NCBI GenBank assembly: GCA_027627225.1
Contig: CM051026.1
Location: 6,084,415 to 6,148,414 of the forward strand
Length of the DNA: 64,000 nt
DNA from: Congeria kusceri
Taxonomy: Eukaryota > Mollusca > Bivalvia > Myida > Dreissenidae
Direction: 5' to 3'
The position numbers and the translations under genes were made by a program. Within the stretch, counting starts at the first letter, position 1, and each line of letters begins with the position of its first letter. Below, piece by piece: positions 45,833 to 56,927 of the stretch. The notes under the pieces were generated by a model. That model was not told the origin of the DNA and did not search any database. It saw only the letters and a program-made list of their open reading frames with translations.

Positions 45833-46417
45833 AGGGCTCCCCCTGGCTCAAAATTTTGTTTAGCAAAATTGACCTATGTCTAAAATCATTTTGGGTTTTT
45901 CATGGGGTTTTATGAAGAAAAACTTATAGCCAAATAGAAATTTCTTTAGTCGAATGTTAAAAAAATTGTTTCAGTTTGTATCCTTTGGCTAATTTGGAGA
46001 TTGGCAGAGTGACCCCTGATCTGTTGATGACCATGACATATGATATCTTGATATGATCACCAGAAAATAAAAAAAAATTGTGAATTGTTTATGTTTATAG
46101 AATTTATTTCTGTTGATAGCTTTTATTCATAATAAAAGTCATTAAGTTTCATACATGTTTGCTAATAACACATTTGTATGCTTTAAGTATCAAAAACATT
46201 GACTTAAAGATGGGGCAACCTTTTTTCACTGGGAGCAAGTAGATGTTCAAAGTAACTTGCCCCCTGGGCAAGTAAAGGTCCAATCCTTAGATAAACCCCT
46301 GTGCATAGGCTATCTTCTTATCGAAAATCACTTGCTTGATTTCAAAATAATTTCACAGAAATGTTTGTTGGGTTCCCTTCTACCAAATTCCCGCAAATAA
46401 TTTTGATGCATTAAAAA

Positions 46418-47355
46418 TATGGATGGGGCGGAATATTGGAATATCGGATAATATTCCAATATAAATAAACAAATATGAATATTCGATTTTCAAATTTATT
46501 TAAAAAACAAAATTTCTATTAAAAACCATGTTTTTTTTTCCAATTTGATTGCAGTTAACATGAATTCCAGTCGTATTTCCTGCCTAGCAGGTGGGTGGGG
46601 TCCCTGTTACGTTTTTACAACACATGCCAAACATGTGCAATTAACGACAATTGATAATTGGCAGTGGGGCCACATCTTTACAAGGGCCGCAAATTAACGG
46701 TTTGTAGGAGGCGCGAATATTACGCGTTGTGTCCACAAATAACAAAACTGGGCCATGTTGTGGTAACGGTTTAACAGTTTGCACAAGGCGTACATGGTTG
46801 TTTATTATCCTTAAGTGACATCTATACGGTTAACTTGTTTACAGTAAATTACAATTACTCTCTAAGTAAACCAATCAAAATGAATCCATTATCAGCCAAT
46901 CAATTTCTTTAACAAAATTAGCATGATCTGGTCAATCTTTATATACGTCACTTGAAAATTATTCTCCATTATATCAACAGTGTATATTATACAAAAGTCT
47001 TGATTAATAAACAATGCCACCATCATTTGCTTGGAAGTACTTTACGCTGTCAAACCCAGGCAACATGTTATCTATGTAATGAGAAATTTGTTTACGGAAC
47101 GATTAACAAATTAATTATCAATACATTTAACAATATCTTACATTTCTTTATTTTTGAATAACACTCACAAAGTTATATCGCTCATTTACCACTGAAACAA
47201 GGTAAAACAACTACTTATAGGATACATATTTCGGACAGGTAAATATTCGGACAGAGTGCCGTATATAGTAGTATTTACAAAACGAATATTCGAATATATT
47301 TGAATACCTAAAACAAATATTTGAATATTGATTTCAGTATTCGGTCCTATCCCTA
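46418..47355. mobile_element. hAT-type element, 938 bp, with perfect 8-bp target duplication
   Basis: Flanked by ATTAAAAA on both sides (46410-46417 and 47356-47363). Removing it restores 'gatgcattaaaaaccatgg', as in neighbouring repeat units. The ends are inverted: 'tatggatggggcggaata' versus reverse-complemented 'tagggataggaccgaata'. The sub-terminal regions are full of 'gaatattcg'-like palindromic words. No transposase; the 69-codon ORF at 46952 is not domain-like. Confidence 0.9.
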
Positions 47356-47690
47356 ATTAAAAACCATGGCCGACAGGGGTTGGGGATTTTCAAACGTATA
47401 TTGTCATATCGGCAACTTTCACAGTCTTCTTGCCAGAAACCACTTTTTGGATTTCAAAATAATTTCACAGAAATGTTTCTTAGGTGACACTCTATCAAAT
47501 CCTTTTAAAGTCATGTTGATTTGTAAAAAGACATGACCACCAGGGAGTTAGGAAGTTTGACCATATATGGCTGTATTGCAACTTTGACAATATTCTTTTC
47601 ACGAAACCACTGTTTGAATTTCGAAATAATTTCACAGAAATGTTCCTTGGGTGACCCTCTGCCAAATTCCATCAGATTATTTTGATTTTT

Positions 47691-48951
47691 AGCTCACCTG
47701 AGCACAAAGTGCTCATGGTGAGCTTTTGTAATCCGCCGTTGTCCGTCGTCCGTGTGTGTGTCTGTCGTCAACTTTTTATTCAAACGACATCTCCTGCTAA
47801 ACCAATTGGCAGATTTTTACAAAACTTCACAGGAACGATCATTGGGTGAGCCTCTTTGAAAGTTTTTCAAATCGTTAAGGTCCATTGCATATGTAGGTCA
47901 CCAGAGCTACAAATAGATTTAAAAAGTGTAAACTTAAAAAATCTCTGAAACCTCAGGGCCCAGAGGTTTCATATTTGGTATGTAACATCCTATAGTGGTC
48001 CTCTACAAAGATTGTTCAAATTATGCCCCTGGGGTCAAAACTGACCACGCCCCGAGGTCACATGGTTTATATAGACAATATAGCAAATGACTTTAAAACT
48101 CTTCTCCTCTGAAACCGCAAGGCCCAGGGGTTTCATATTTGGTTTGTAACATCCTTTAGTGGTCCTTTACAAAGTTTGTTCAAATGAAGCCCCTGGGGTC
48201 AAAACAGGCCACGCCCGGGGGTCACATGGTTTATAGAGAATGTATAGCAATATGACCTTACAAATCTTCTCCTCTGACACCACAAGGCACAGAGGTTTCA
48301 TATTTGGTATGTAACATCCTATAGTGGTCCTCTACAAAGATTGTTCAAATTATGCCCCTGGGGTCAAAGCTGACCACACCCCGGGAATCACATGGTTTAT
48401 ATAAACTTATATAGCAAAATGACTTTTAAATTCCAATCCTCTGAAACCTCAAGTCCTAGAGGTTTCTTATTTGGTATTTATATGTGGTCCTCTACAAATA
48501 TTGTTCAAATTATGCCCCTGGGGTTAAAACTGGTCACGCCCAGGGGGTCACATGGTTTATATAGACTTAAATAGCAAAATGACTTTAAAAATCCTTTCTG
48601 AAATGGCAAGGCCCACCGCTTCCCCATATGTAGTGCGTAACACTGCATAGTTGTCTTCTCCAAAGATTGTTCAAATTATGCCCCTGGGGTAAAATCTATT
48701 TTGGCTCCGTTTTTTTCAGACGTCAGCAGAGTTATGGCCCTTTTTTTTTAGCAAAAAATGACCCTTGTCGAACTTCTGCACATGTAACTCAAAAACTATA
48801 CCTGCTATATTGATGACTTAATAAACATATTCATCACCATGTAAACTTGTGCACCTGGGTATGTTGGCGCAGTTTTTTCCAACATCAGCAGAGTTTTGTG
48901 ACAACCAGAGGAACGTGGGGGCATCCGTGTCCTACGGACACGTGTCTAGTT
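47691..48951 (+). mobile_element. AGCTCACC-family element, copy 4, fused to a 'gagttatggccc' family end
   Basis: The 5' hairpin and six ~165-bp units run to about 48698 ('ttatgcccctggggtaaaat'). The sequence then switches to 'tttttcagacgtcagcagag' and 'ttatggcccttttttttta', ending 'catccgtgtcctacggacac' and 'gtgtctagtt', the 3' end of the family at 55086-55882. A chimera. Confidence 0.75.
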
Positions 48952-49471
48952 ACTTAAGAGTATGTGGAATTTGACCCCAGAAGTTGTTTTGTTTAATTAC
49001 CATTATTATACCTCAGTTCGTTTTCCCATTATAAAATCCCATATACCCATCCCAGCATAATTTTAATATACCATGCCGTTGGAAAGTAATATTCCGAGAG
49101 GACCAAAATATACACAGCGCATGGGCCTAAAAATAGCATCTTGTGTTTTCTGCGAAATCCGTATTAGCAAATAATCGGTAGGCGCTTATTAAAATAAATT
49201 TTAAAAATCTAAGTCGATGAGCTCTTGATTTTCCAATATTAAACTTTTGTTTACTATGTACGACTTAATTGTTCTTTGAATTACAGTATTTTTGTTCGGT
49301 ATAATAAAATAAATATCGCAGGCATATTGAGGGGTATAGTAAATATTGTCCCCCTTCGGCCTCGGTTGACATCAGTCTCCTCTGGGTGCAATATATTTAC
49401 TATACCTTTCAGCTGCCTGTATATTACAATACCCACATGAATGCCTTGTTATTCACTTGTAGAATACTCAG
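48952..49471. other. AT-rich DNA with an imperfect hairpin (49319-49419)
   Basis: 'gaggggtatagtaaatatt' (from 49329) and 'aatatatttactatacctt' (to about 49408) are reverse complements with small differences, and CAGGCA/TGCCTG close the stem. The segment from 49010 may belong to the same element ('ccattataaaatcccatata'), but its ends were not set. Confidence 0.5.
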
Positions 49472-49644
49472 TTGATGTACGGAGGACAAATTGGTCAGCC
49501 AGCAACTCAAGTTCAGTAAGCAGCAGCAATGGAACTCAAGCCCGACACTGGACCTGTACCGACAGACCACCTCCTGCCTAGGTGGAAGTGACAGTGCTTG
49601 GGATAGTTGTCATGTCGAGGATTGCAACCCAAGGTTTGGCCAAG
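49472..49644 (+). pseudogene. Thrombospondin type-1 repeat exon remnant, copy C
   Basis: Homologue of the exon at 3723. One frame reads NWSASNSSSVSSSNGTQARH then WTCTDRPPPA and meets TAG; the module resumes in another frame as SCLGGSDSAWDSCHVEDCNP. The W-S...S-V-S-S-x-N-G-T...C-T and G-G-S-D...D-S...D-C spacing is that of a TSP1 module, with the two central cysteines read as serine. Both copies share the 'cctgcctaggtggaagtgac' frame break, both Cys-to-Ser changes and the shifted GGQ/W start, so these predate the duplication. Acceptor AG 49470-49471; donor GTAAGAT from 49645. The intron start (49645-49715) is also homologous to 3894-3970. It is longer by two bases and has no TGA where copy A reads LDLY-stop in the third frame. 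Confidence 0.7.
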
Positions 49645-49721
49645 GTAAGATGACATTGATTTCAATAATATTTGCTGTCATGCTGTCCAAATAAAGTATG
49701 GTTGCAATGAACATATTTATA

Positions 49722-50385
49722 CCCTCACAAACCAAGTTTAGGGGGTATATAGGAGTAAGCTTGTGGGTCTGTCGGTCGGTTGGTTTTGATAGTTTCCGGA
49801 TGATAACTCAAGCAAGGCTTGACATATTCAAACAATTCTTTGTACAAATTTGTATCTTAATAGAACACAAGTGATGTTTGACTTTGGTTGTAAACTACTA
49901 AATTTTGACTGAGTTATGGTCCCTTTATGTCTTAAATTCCCTAAAAACATGGTTTCCGGACGATAACTCAAGAATTGCTGGACATATTCAAATAATTTTT
50001 GGTATGTTGCATCATAAAATACAGGTCAGGTTCTAGTTTTGTTACAAAACACTAAATTTTGACAGAGTTATGGCCTCTTTTTGACTTAAATTTCCTAAAA
50101 ACATGGTTTCAGAACTCATGAAAGGCTCAACATATTTAAATTATTTTTGGTACATAGGTGTAACACCATAAAATACAGGTCAGGTTCGACTTTTGTTGCA
50201 AACCACTAAATGTTGACAGAGTTATGGCTCATATTGAAATTAAATTTTTCCAAAAACACGGTTAAACATGCACAAATTAAAGCATTCTCATTGTGTCCAT
50301 TTCTTTCTAATGGATGCCATAGTTTTGTGACCAGGCCATATTGTGGAGGTATATCCGTCACTCATGTGACAATTCTAGTTTTAGC
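49722..50385 (+). mobile_element. Modular repeat, 'accctcacaaaccaag' family
   Basis: Starts 'taccctcacaaaccaagttt' followed by 'gggggtatat' and GTCTGTCGGTCGGTTGG. It has three ~165-bp units with 'ggatgataactcaagcaagg', 'catattcaaa' and 'gacagagttatgg', and ends near 'gtcactcatgtgacaattct'. It interrupts the duplicated segment shared with 3723-4610, where it is absent, so it inserted after the duplication. Confidence 0.7.
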
Positions 50386-51560
50386 TCACCTGAGATTGAA
50401 GTGCGCTATTGTGAGCTATTGTGGTCAGTCATGGTTTGTTGTCAGTTATTTCTTGTCTGTCGTTTGTTATTAACCTTTCGACTGAAACAACTCTGTAACT
50501 GGTCGTATATGTCCAGTCTTCCCAGAATTGCATAGGAATCCACATTTGATACTATGTGTTGTCACTTGGATCAGACAGTGTGTTTTTAGATAATTATTCA
50601 TTGTAATGCCATTAGTAACTTGGTCCAATGAAAGCCAGTACCAAGCCAAATTGTGCATTCTATTGTCAAGTTCTAATCTAATAATTCTGAGTGAGTTGTT
50701 TGATGAAAATTACTTGTCTGTTCTTGTTCTCTGCAACTTCTTGTAATGAATTGAAGTACTTAGCACTCAGTGCCATGCCTTGTTGCGCATATAATAGGCA
50801 TGTTCCAACGATTATTTAGTGACTTGTGGCCTCCTTATTTAGTCACTTGTAGCCCTCTGCTTTCTAACCAGACATGTTTCAACAAACATTGTGACAAGCC
50901 CATTAATTATTTTGTGTGTTTCATCCGTTGTGTGTGCGTGTGTCATTGAGTTAATTAACACTTTCAACACAGGGCAGAATTCCTGTCCAATGATTATTTA
51001 GTGACTTGTGGTTTACTTATTAAGTGACTAATGGGCTCCTGCTTTTCAACCAGACGTGTTAACAAAATTTGTTTAAAGCCCAAAATGAATTTCGTCCGAT
51101 GTTTGCGCCTGTGTCAATGCGTCAGTTAACACTGAAAACCCTGGACAGAATTAAACCAAATTACACAGAAAGCTTCCTTGGGTAATAGAGAAAATCCATA
51201 CAAGTAAATATTTTAATTGTCTACATTGATGGTACGACCTGATACGTGATCTAACATCCCCACAATCATTCTGCACAGTGTGAAGTTATGCATTTTATAA
51301 AAAGTACCAATTCGCTCCTTGTAGTTGTCTGCCCAAAAAAAACAAAAACGACTGCTTGTAGACAGACTTCAGTTTCACTTTGTACATTTTGAGCATTCTT
51401 GTTTTATTGTTGCCAGTTATACGTGCAATTTTTATAGTAAACGCCATGCATTTGGAAATCCTAATGAACACAAGCCCATGCTTGTTTTTGTAGCAATATT
51501 TTACCATTTATTTTTTACCAATTTTAAAAAACAAACTCAAATGCTTTTATTTTGCTATTT
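50386..51560 (+). repeat. Paralogous anonymous block, copy C
   Basis: 50386-50830 matches 3978-4450 and 43440-43680. 50810-51010 contains a local duplication of 'ccaatgattatttagtgact'. 51230-51560 matches 43965-44320 ('gcacagtgtgaagtta', 'tacattttgagcattcttgt', 'gtagcaatattttaccattt'). The ORFs at 51295 (minus) and 51325 are not conserved. Confidence 0.65.
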
Positions 51561-51569
51561 CTACAACTT

Positions 51570-52046
51570 CATTTTTTCTGGGTCTAAAAAACAACGTCGA
51601 ACTGTTTAGATCGAATGTCCGTTATTATAGGCCAGGATGACTTTGATGAGGTTGAACTGAATTATTTATTTGTATTGTATTTGTATTGATCAGTAGGCAT
51701 AAACGTTAAGAGTCCAGAGTGCAAAATGCGATCATGGTTTGATACTTGACCATTTTCCTTCAATTTAAAGGAGTATCAGTAAAACTCTGGCAACCAAAAG
51801 CTTGCAAAACTAGAAAATTTGAAAAATAATTTAACAGAAATGTTCCTAAGAGTGACATGCTACTAAATTGCTTAAAATAATAAAATTCAGTTAAAGTCTT
51901 CATTATATGCCATGTTATTCAAAATTTATGGAGTCACAAACTAGACAAAATAAAATTTGATGCTAGCAGGTATGTGTAAGATAAAAAAAATAAAATAAAA
52001 ACAATTGTCAATTAAATTTCTAAGATAACTTCTTGAGGGGAGAATA
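51570..52046. other. AT-rich DNA
   Basis: 51775-51860 ('ccaaaagcttgcaaaactag', 'taacagaaatgttcctaaga') is a degenerate piece of the 44694-47690 unit repeat. Nothing else is recognised. Confidence 0.4.
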
Positions 52047-52303
52047 TAGATACATTAGAGTTTTGGCTACGCAATTGGAAGTTACATTTAAGCACACATT
52101 TAATAAACAAAAACTCAAATAAACGAAAGAGTGGGTTTTTTTGATAAGAAAAAAATCAGTTGGTAAGAAAAAAACGCACTTTAACGCAGTGCCAATACCG
52201 CCACGTTTAACATGCGCAAAACGTAAGCAAAACATACGCTTAACAAACTTTTTTGAGAAGGGTAGATACATTAGAGTTTTGGCTACGCAATTGGAAGTTA
52301 CAT
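52047..52303. repeat. 41-bp perfect direct repeat flanking a 175-bp insert
   Basis: 52047-52087 and 52263-52303 are identical ('tagatacattagagttttgg', then 'ctacgcaattggaagttaca' and t). The insert between them includes 'cagtgccaataccgccacg' and 'acgcttaacaaact', and resembles the 13560-13790 repeat. The minus-strand 106-codon frame spans both and so shows VTSNCVAKTLMYL twice. Confidence 0.9.
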
Positions 52304-53436
52304 AGCCGTAGTCTGAGGTTAAACATTCATTGTTTGACACAGGGCTCTTGCCCTCAATCTACTTTTGTGACAACTCAAGGTAGCAACTCAGGGCCACTTT
52401 GGCCCTCTTGTATTTGAGTGTATTTTAACTTTGTATCGTTTAATGGGCATGAAACGTTTAAATGCTGTTTGTTACTGGTCCAATTTATTATTAACTTGAT
52501 TGGTGTATATAAGCACTGTTAAAGAAATTCAGGTGTAAATGATATCCTATCTCTGGCTAATGACACTACAGTTTTGAAGCAGAATGTTAAAACATTTGTC
52601 AACATACAAAACCACATTCATAAATCGCTTAACACATTGTTCTGTAGTAGATCTTTGGCACAGAGTTATCAGTGCGTCTTTGACCTTTACAGTGGAAAAC
52701 AAAGCAAAAACTTAGGCAGATATAATATGCTTTAAAAACTGTCTATGATCCAACGATTTATTATTGAGTTTGAAAACAAATTAGTAGACACTACAAGATT
52801 TAAAATAGCTTGACAAATGTGATAGCCTTCCCCAGCGAATTCCTTTGTGTAAAATTATCAAGCTAAACTAGATAATAGATTTGTAATACCTTCGGGTATG
52901 TTCGTGACATGTAAGTTACTTACAGGTTATGAATAAATGTGTAAGATTCACAATTACTGCTTTATAATTGGGTTGAGTTTTGTGTTTTCTTTCTTGAGTT
53001 TGAGATCAAAATCAACTTTTGCAACTTTGATGACATAAATTGATTGATTGTAGCAATCTTATACATAAACTGCACTCCTTAAGTTTAAATATTTTCTCAA
53101 GGATATTCAAGAATATCCCTTCTAAATTTCTATGTGAATAACTGCCTCTTTGATACTTTATGTGAAATTTATCCAACCTAGACCACAGTTAGTAAATTGT
53201 TTGCTTTACTGTATAGACAACAAATGACAAAAACCTATAATAATACCACCAGAAGTATTGTCCCATGACGAGCAAAGTGCTCCCTTCATGGTCATTTTGT
53301 GTAGCAATTTGCCAGCAGTATTCTTGTATGACAATCAGCGATGGAAAAACACGGTATTAGCCATTTAATTATAAAACTTTCCTCAGTAAGTTACCATAGT
53401 TATAACAACAACAACTTCGATCAAATATACGGTAAT
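52304..53436 (+). repeat. Paralogous anonymous blocks
   Basis: 52640-52870 ('gatctttggcacagagttat', 'tatgatccaacgatttatta', 'ccttccccagcgaattcctt') matches 38565-38760 and 36100-36240. 53205-53420 matches 13805-14065. No coding signal; the remaining sequence is unassigned. Confidence 0.6.
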
Positions 53437-53902
53437 TATGCCCCCCATCAAAGATGGCGGGGTGTATTGGTTTAATGTCGGTCTGTCTGTCGGTCGGTCG
53501 GTTGGTAGACCACTTTCATTTCCGCTCTCTTAAGCCTTATAGTTTTCTTCCAATCTTAACTAAACTTCATGAACATGTTTATTGGCATGATATCTCGGCC
53601 AAGTTCGATAATCAGCCAAATCGCTCCAGGAATTGTTGAGTTACGGCTCTTGAGTTATCTAAAATTAGCCTTTTTAGCAGTTTCCGCTCTCTAAGTCAAA
53701 CAGTTTTCATCTGATCTTCACTAAACTTGCTGAAAATGTTTGTGGGCATCATTTCTTGGCCAAGATTCATCTAAAATTGTCCTTCTAAGCAATTTTCACT
53801 CCCTATGTCCAACAGTTCTCATCCGATCACCACCAAACTTGATATATAACTGATTGCTTTTAACCTAGAGGGGGCATAACTGTTTTACAAACAGCTCTTG
53901 TT
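53437..53902 (+). mobile_element. Short modular repeat, 'tatgccccccatcaaagatg' family
   Basis: A 5' GC-rich hairpin-like start, then GTCTGTCTGTCGGTCGGTCGG, two units with 'ccgctctctaag' and 'gatcttcactaaacttgctg', and the end 'caaacagctcttgtt'. It occupies the same position in this paralogous block as 14574-15486 does in the other. Confidence 0.65.
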
Positions 53903-55085
53903 ATTAACTGTGGTGTGTTGATTTTATCCACCACCTTTTCTTGTCTCCAATAACCATTATTTAACATTTATGATCGTGTTCTTCAGTTTCATTGTAATCA
54001 GTTATACTATTCATTATTAATTAATAAACTGTAAAGAAATTCACAACTTTATGTGCGGTTTTAGAAATATTACACTTCCAAAATTTGAACATTAAAAATA
54101 TTTAAGATGTTTTCTGTAAATGGCCCCTGATCAATAAAATAAACCATTTATATTGTTTAAGGTTTGTTCACTAGCCAATTTACCATGTTCTTTTTGAAAT
54201 ACAATGAATTGAATTTGTTTCAGTGTCTATTATGCTTCACCACCCATTCAAGACCTGAACATTCATGCCAAAATTAAATCATGTTATTTGTGTACCTTTG
54301 ATTTAAAGGGGCGTATCGAAAGTATTGCATTGTATATAGACATAGAGCTGAACTTAGTAATTTCAAACTCACATAAAAAATAAAGTTCAGGTGATCTCAA
54401 AAATAATTGTAAACTTTTTTCCTTCTTAATTTATATGAAATGAATATTGAATAGTGTTGATGCCAGTGACAATATCAAGCCAGGACCAAGTTTCTCTCAT
54501 ATCGCAAACATCTCGACACATTTAAACGAGCATATGTAAACTTGAATTATTTTCCACTGGTTTACAGTTCAGTATATGCATACAGGATGGCAATGTTGTA
54601 TTGCAATTTCGTGAACATTTAGACTAAATGCTTATAAAAGGTCTCTTTTTGGAGATGTCAAACTGCTGATATCTCGAAGTCGTTTGTGAGCTCTCGGCGA
54701 CTTTGAGATATTGAAGTTCAGCTTATATTAATTCAAGACAATTTCCTATTATTAACATGATATTGATGAAAAGGGTATATGTATATGAGACAATAATTAA
54801 GTTTGGAAGACATGGTTCTATAAGGATTAAAGTACACACCTAGAAATTTGTGCTCTTTAATGAAAACTTGCTATATGCAAAGTTTATCAATAGTGAGCAG
54901 GCGCGTTATGGTACTTCATTCACACATTCCATTCATATCTCTTTTACTACTACTACAAATTGTCGCACGCCCGCAAAAGTATCACATGTGACCAATTTTT
55001 ATGTAATAAAATATTATATGTTTTTCAAATGTTTACAGAAACAAAACAACATGGTTCAATAATATTCTCTGCAAATGAAGTTTGT
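53903..55085. other. AT-rich DNA with one paralogous sub-block
   Basis: 53950-54015 matches 15525-15600 and 54035-54160 matches 34500-34640. 54655-54720 has 'gatatctcgaagtcgtttgt' and 'cgactttgagatattgaagt', which pair in part as an inverted repeat. No gene recognised. Confidence 0.45.
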
Positions 55086-55882
55086 TATGCCCCCACTTTA
55101 GAGGGGGGGGGGCAATTAGATTTGCCCTTGTCTGTCCGACCGTCCTTCCGTTGGAATTTTGTGTCGCCCATAATTAAAAAAGTATAACTGCTAAAGTGAT
55201 GAAACTTTATAAGCATATTCATCAGCATCGGGGCTTGTGCACCTGGGTATTTTTTGGTGCAGTTTTTTCTGACATCAGCGGAGTTATAGCCCTTTTTTAG
55301 TAAAAAAAGATATATTTTGGTGCAGTTTTTTCCAACACCAGCGGAGTTATGGCTCAGCAAAAAATGACATTTTTGTACTTGTGTCGCACATAACTCAAAA
55401 AGTATTACTGCTACTGTGATGAATCTTTATATACATATTAATCAACATGTGAACTTGTGTGCCTGGGTATTTAGGTGCAGTTTTTTGGACGTCGGCAGAG
55501 TTATGGATCTTTTTTTAGCAAAAAATGACATTTTTAGACTTGTGTCACGTGTAACTCAAAAAGTATTATTATTAGACTGATGGAACTTTATTAACATATT
55601 ATTCAGTATGTGAACATGTGCACCTGGGTATTTTGGTGCAGTTTTTTTTCCGCCATCCGTGGAGTTATGACCTTTTTTTTTTTAGCAAAAAATGACATTT
55701 TTGGATTTGTGTCGCTTGAACTCAAAAAGTATAACTGCTAGACTAATGAAACTTTATAAGCATATTCATCAGCATGTGAACTTGTGTACCAGGGTATTTT
55801 GGTGCATTTTTTCCAACATCAGAGTTTTGTGACAACCAGCGGAATGTGGGGTCATCCGTGTCCTACGGAAACATGTCTAGTT
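55086..55882 (+). mobile_element. Modular repeat, 'tatgcccccactttagaggg' family
   Basis: Five ~150-bp units with 'gtaactcaaaaagtattact', 'ctttataagcatattcatca', 'tgtgcacctgggtattttgg' and 'agttatggc.ctttttttag'. Ends 'catccgtgtcctacggaaac' and 'atgtctagtt'. A run of G lies at 55107-55114. ORFs 54960-55187 and 55085-55360 are repeat sequence. Confidence 0.8.
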
Positions 55883-56048
55883 TTTATAAATGTGGACCTA
55901 CCGTTGATACGCCCCTTATAGAGGCTTTCTTTAAAGAAATTAATAACATCAGAGTTTTGTGACAACCAGCGGAATGTGGGGTCATCCGTGTCCTACGGAC
56001 ACATGTCTAGTTTTTATAAATGTGGACCTTCCGTCGATATGCCCCTTT
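55815..56048 (+). repeat. 130-bp tandem duplication of a repeat end plus flank
   Basis: 55815-55918 and 55945-56048 are nearly identical (four or so differences), starting 'aacatcagagttttgtgaca' and running past the element's 'gtctagttt' end into 'gtggacct.ccgt.gata' flank. Because flank is included, the duplication came after insertion. Confidence 0.9.
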
Positions 56049-56692
56049 ATTAATATTGATTGTAGTATCCTAATTTAGTAGTACTATAGGCCATTAGAAA
56101 ATGTCTTGCAATTTACGATTTGTTGAAGAAGTTTAATTATAATAGTTTGATCCATTCTATACTGGAGATTATTGATCAAATACTAACACCCGCAAATTCA
56201 GAACATATATGTTCAGACAATTATGGATTCTATCTATTTAAACATTTTGTGTATGTACATGCCATGTAGTTTATCTCATCTTCAAGCTGTGATTGTTGAA
56301 ATAACACCCTGTGGGATAAACTTAGCTGTATTAGTTGATACAGTCGCATTGTTTACTTTTGCCGATCTCATTTTCTTGTCAGCCATGTGAAGATAATTTA
56401 CATACCTTGTATTTAAAATACGCAAACATGTTTTCTGAAACATCCAGATTAAATTTGCAGCCACACGTGCTTCGATTGAGAGTTTTTGAAAACGAGCATA
56501 AAGGTCATGGTCATTCATTGTGTATTTTGTTTTTACTTATAGATCATAAATAGTAAGGATCATTACGCAGTTGTGTCTTTGTTGACTTTAAAGGTCCTTT
56601 TTAATGAAAGTTTTCTGTGAAAGTTACTATTTAATTATGTGTTGTAGAAATAACACAAACATATACAATAAAACTTGTTAACAGCCCAAGTT
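56049..56692. other. AT-rich DNA
   Basis: 56085-56190 recalls 34890-34990 ('aggccattagaaaatgtctt', 'tactggagat'). Overlapping ORFs on both strands at 56282-56553 have no recognisable domain. Otherwise nothing. Confidence 0.4.
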
Positions 56693-56918
56693 TTGTTTGA
56701 TGTATTTCTACAATCTTGGGACTACTTCTTTATTACAATTCGTCCATTTTGTATTCAGTATTAGTAGAAGCAGTTGTACTATCAGTTTATGAATTCCACG
56801 GTTTGTTTGATGTATTTCTACAATCTTGGGACTACTTCTTTATTACAATTCGTCCATTTTGTATTCAGTACTAGTAGAAGCAGTTGTACTATCAGTTTAT
56901 GAATTCCACGGTTTGTTT
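56693..56918 (+). repeat. 110-bp tandem duplication, two near-identical copies
   Basis: The copies begin near 56693 and 56803 ('gtttgatgtatttctacaat') and end 'tttatgaattccacgg'. I count one clear difference (cagtattag/cagtactag). Very recent, or an assembly artefact. Confidence 0.92.
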
Positions 56919-56927
56919 AACGTTTGT

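Larger units (their letters stand above)
45097..46301 (+). mobile_element. hAT-type DNA transposon, 1.2 kb, non-autonomous
   Basis: Terminal inverted repeats caggggtttacttaag (45097-45112) and, as reverse complement, caggggtttatctaag (46286-46301): 14 of 16 positions match. CAGGG-type ends are typical of hAT elements. The 8 bases on either side (ttattagg, tgcatagg) agree at 5 of 8, compatible with an aged 8-bp target duplication. Sub-terminal 'cttgccc'/'gggcaag' motifs occur in both ends. It carries one 5'-truncated-style ORF and a long hairpin, but no transposase catalytic region. Confidence 0.75.
44694..47690 (+). repeat. Tandem ~165-bp unit repeat interrupted by two hAT elements
   Basis: After a degenerate AGCTCACC-type 5' end (44697-44740), units with 'ttcacagaaatgttccttgg', 'accctctaccaaattcc' and 'aacatggccaccggggtgtg' occur at 44800-45096, 46302-46417 and 47356-47690. 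The pieces read on from one another once the elements at 45097-46301 and 46418-47355 are set aside. Confidence 0.7.

Noticed and set aside
52020..52340. 106-codon minus-strand ORF with an internal peptide repeat
   Set aside because: The repeated peptide only reflects the 41-bp DNA direct repeat; no domain is recognisable.
56282..56553. Overlapping ORFs on both strands
   Set aside because: No splice context or motif; neither strand resembles PLOD, talin or TSP1 sequence.
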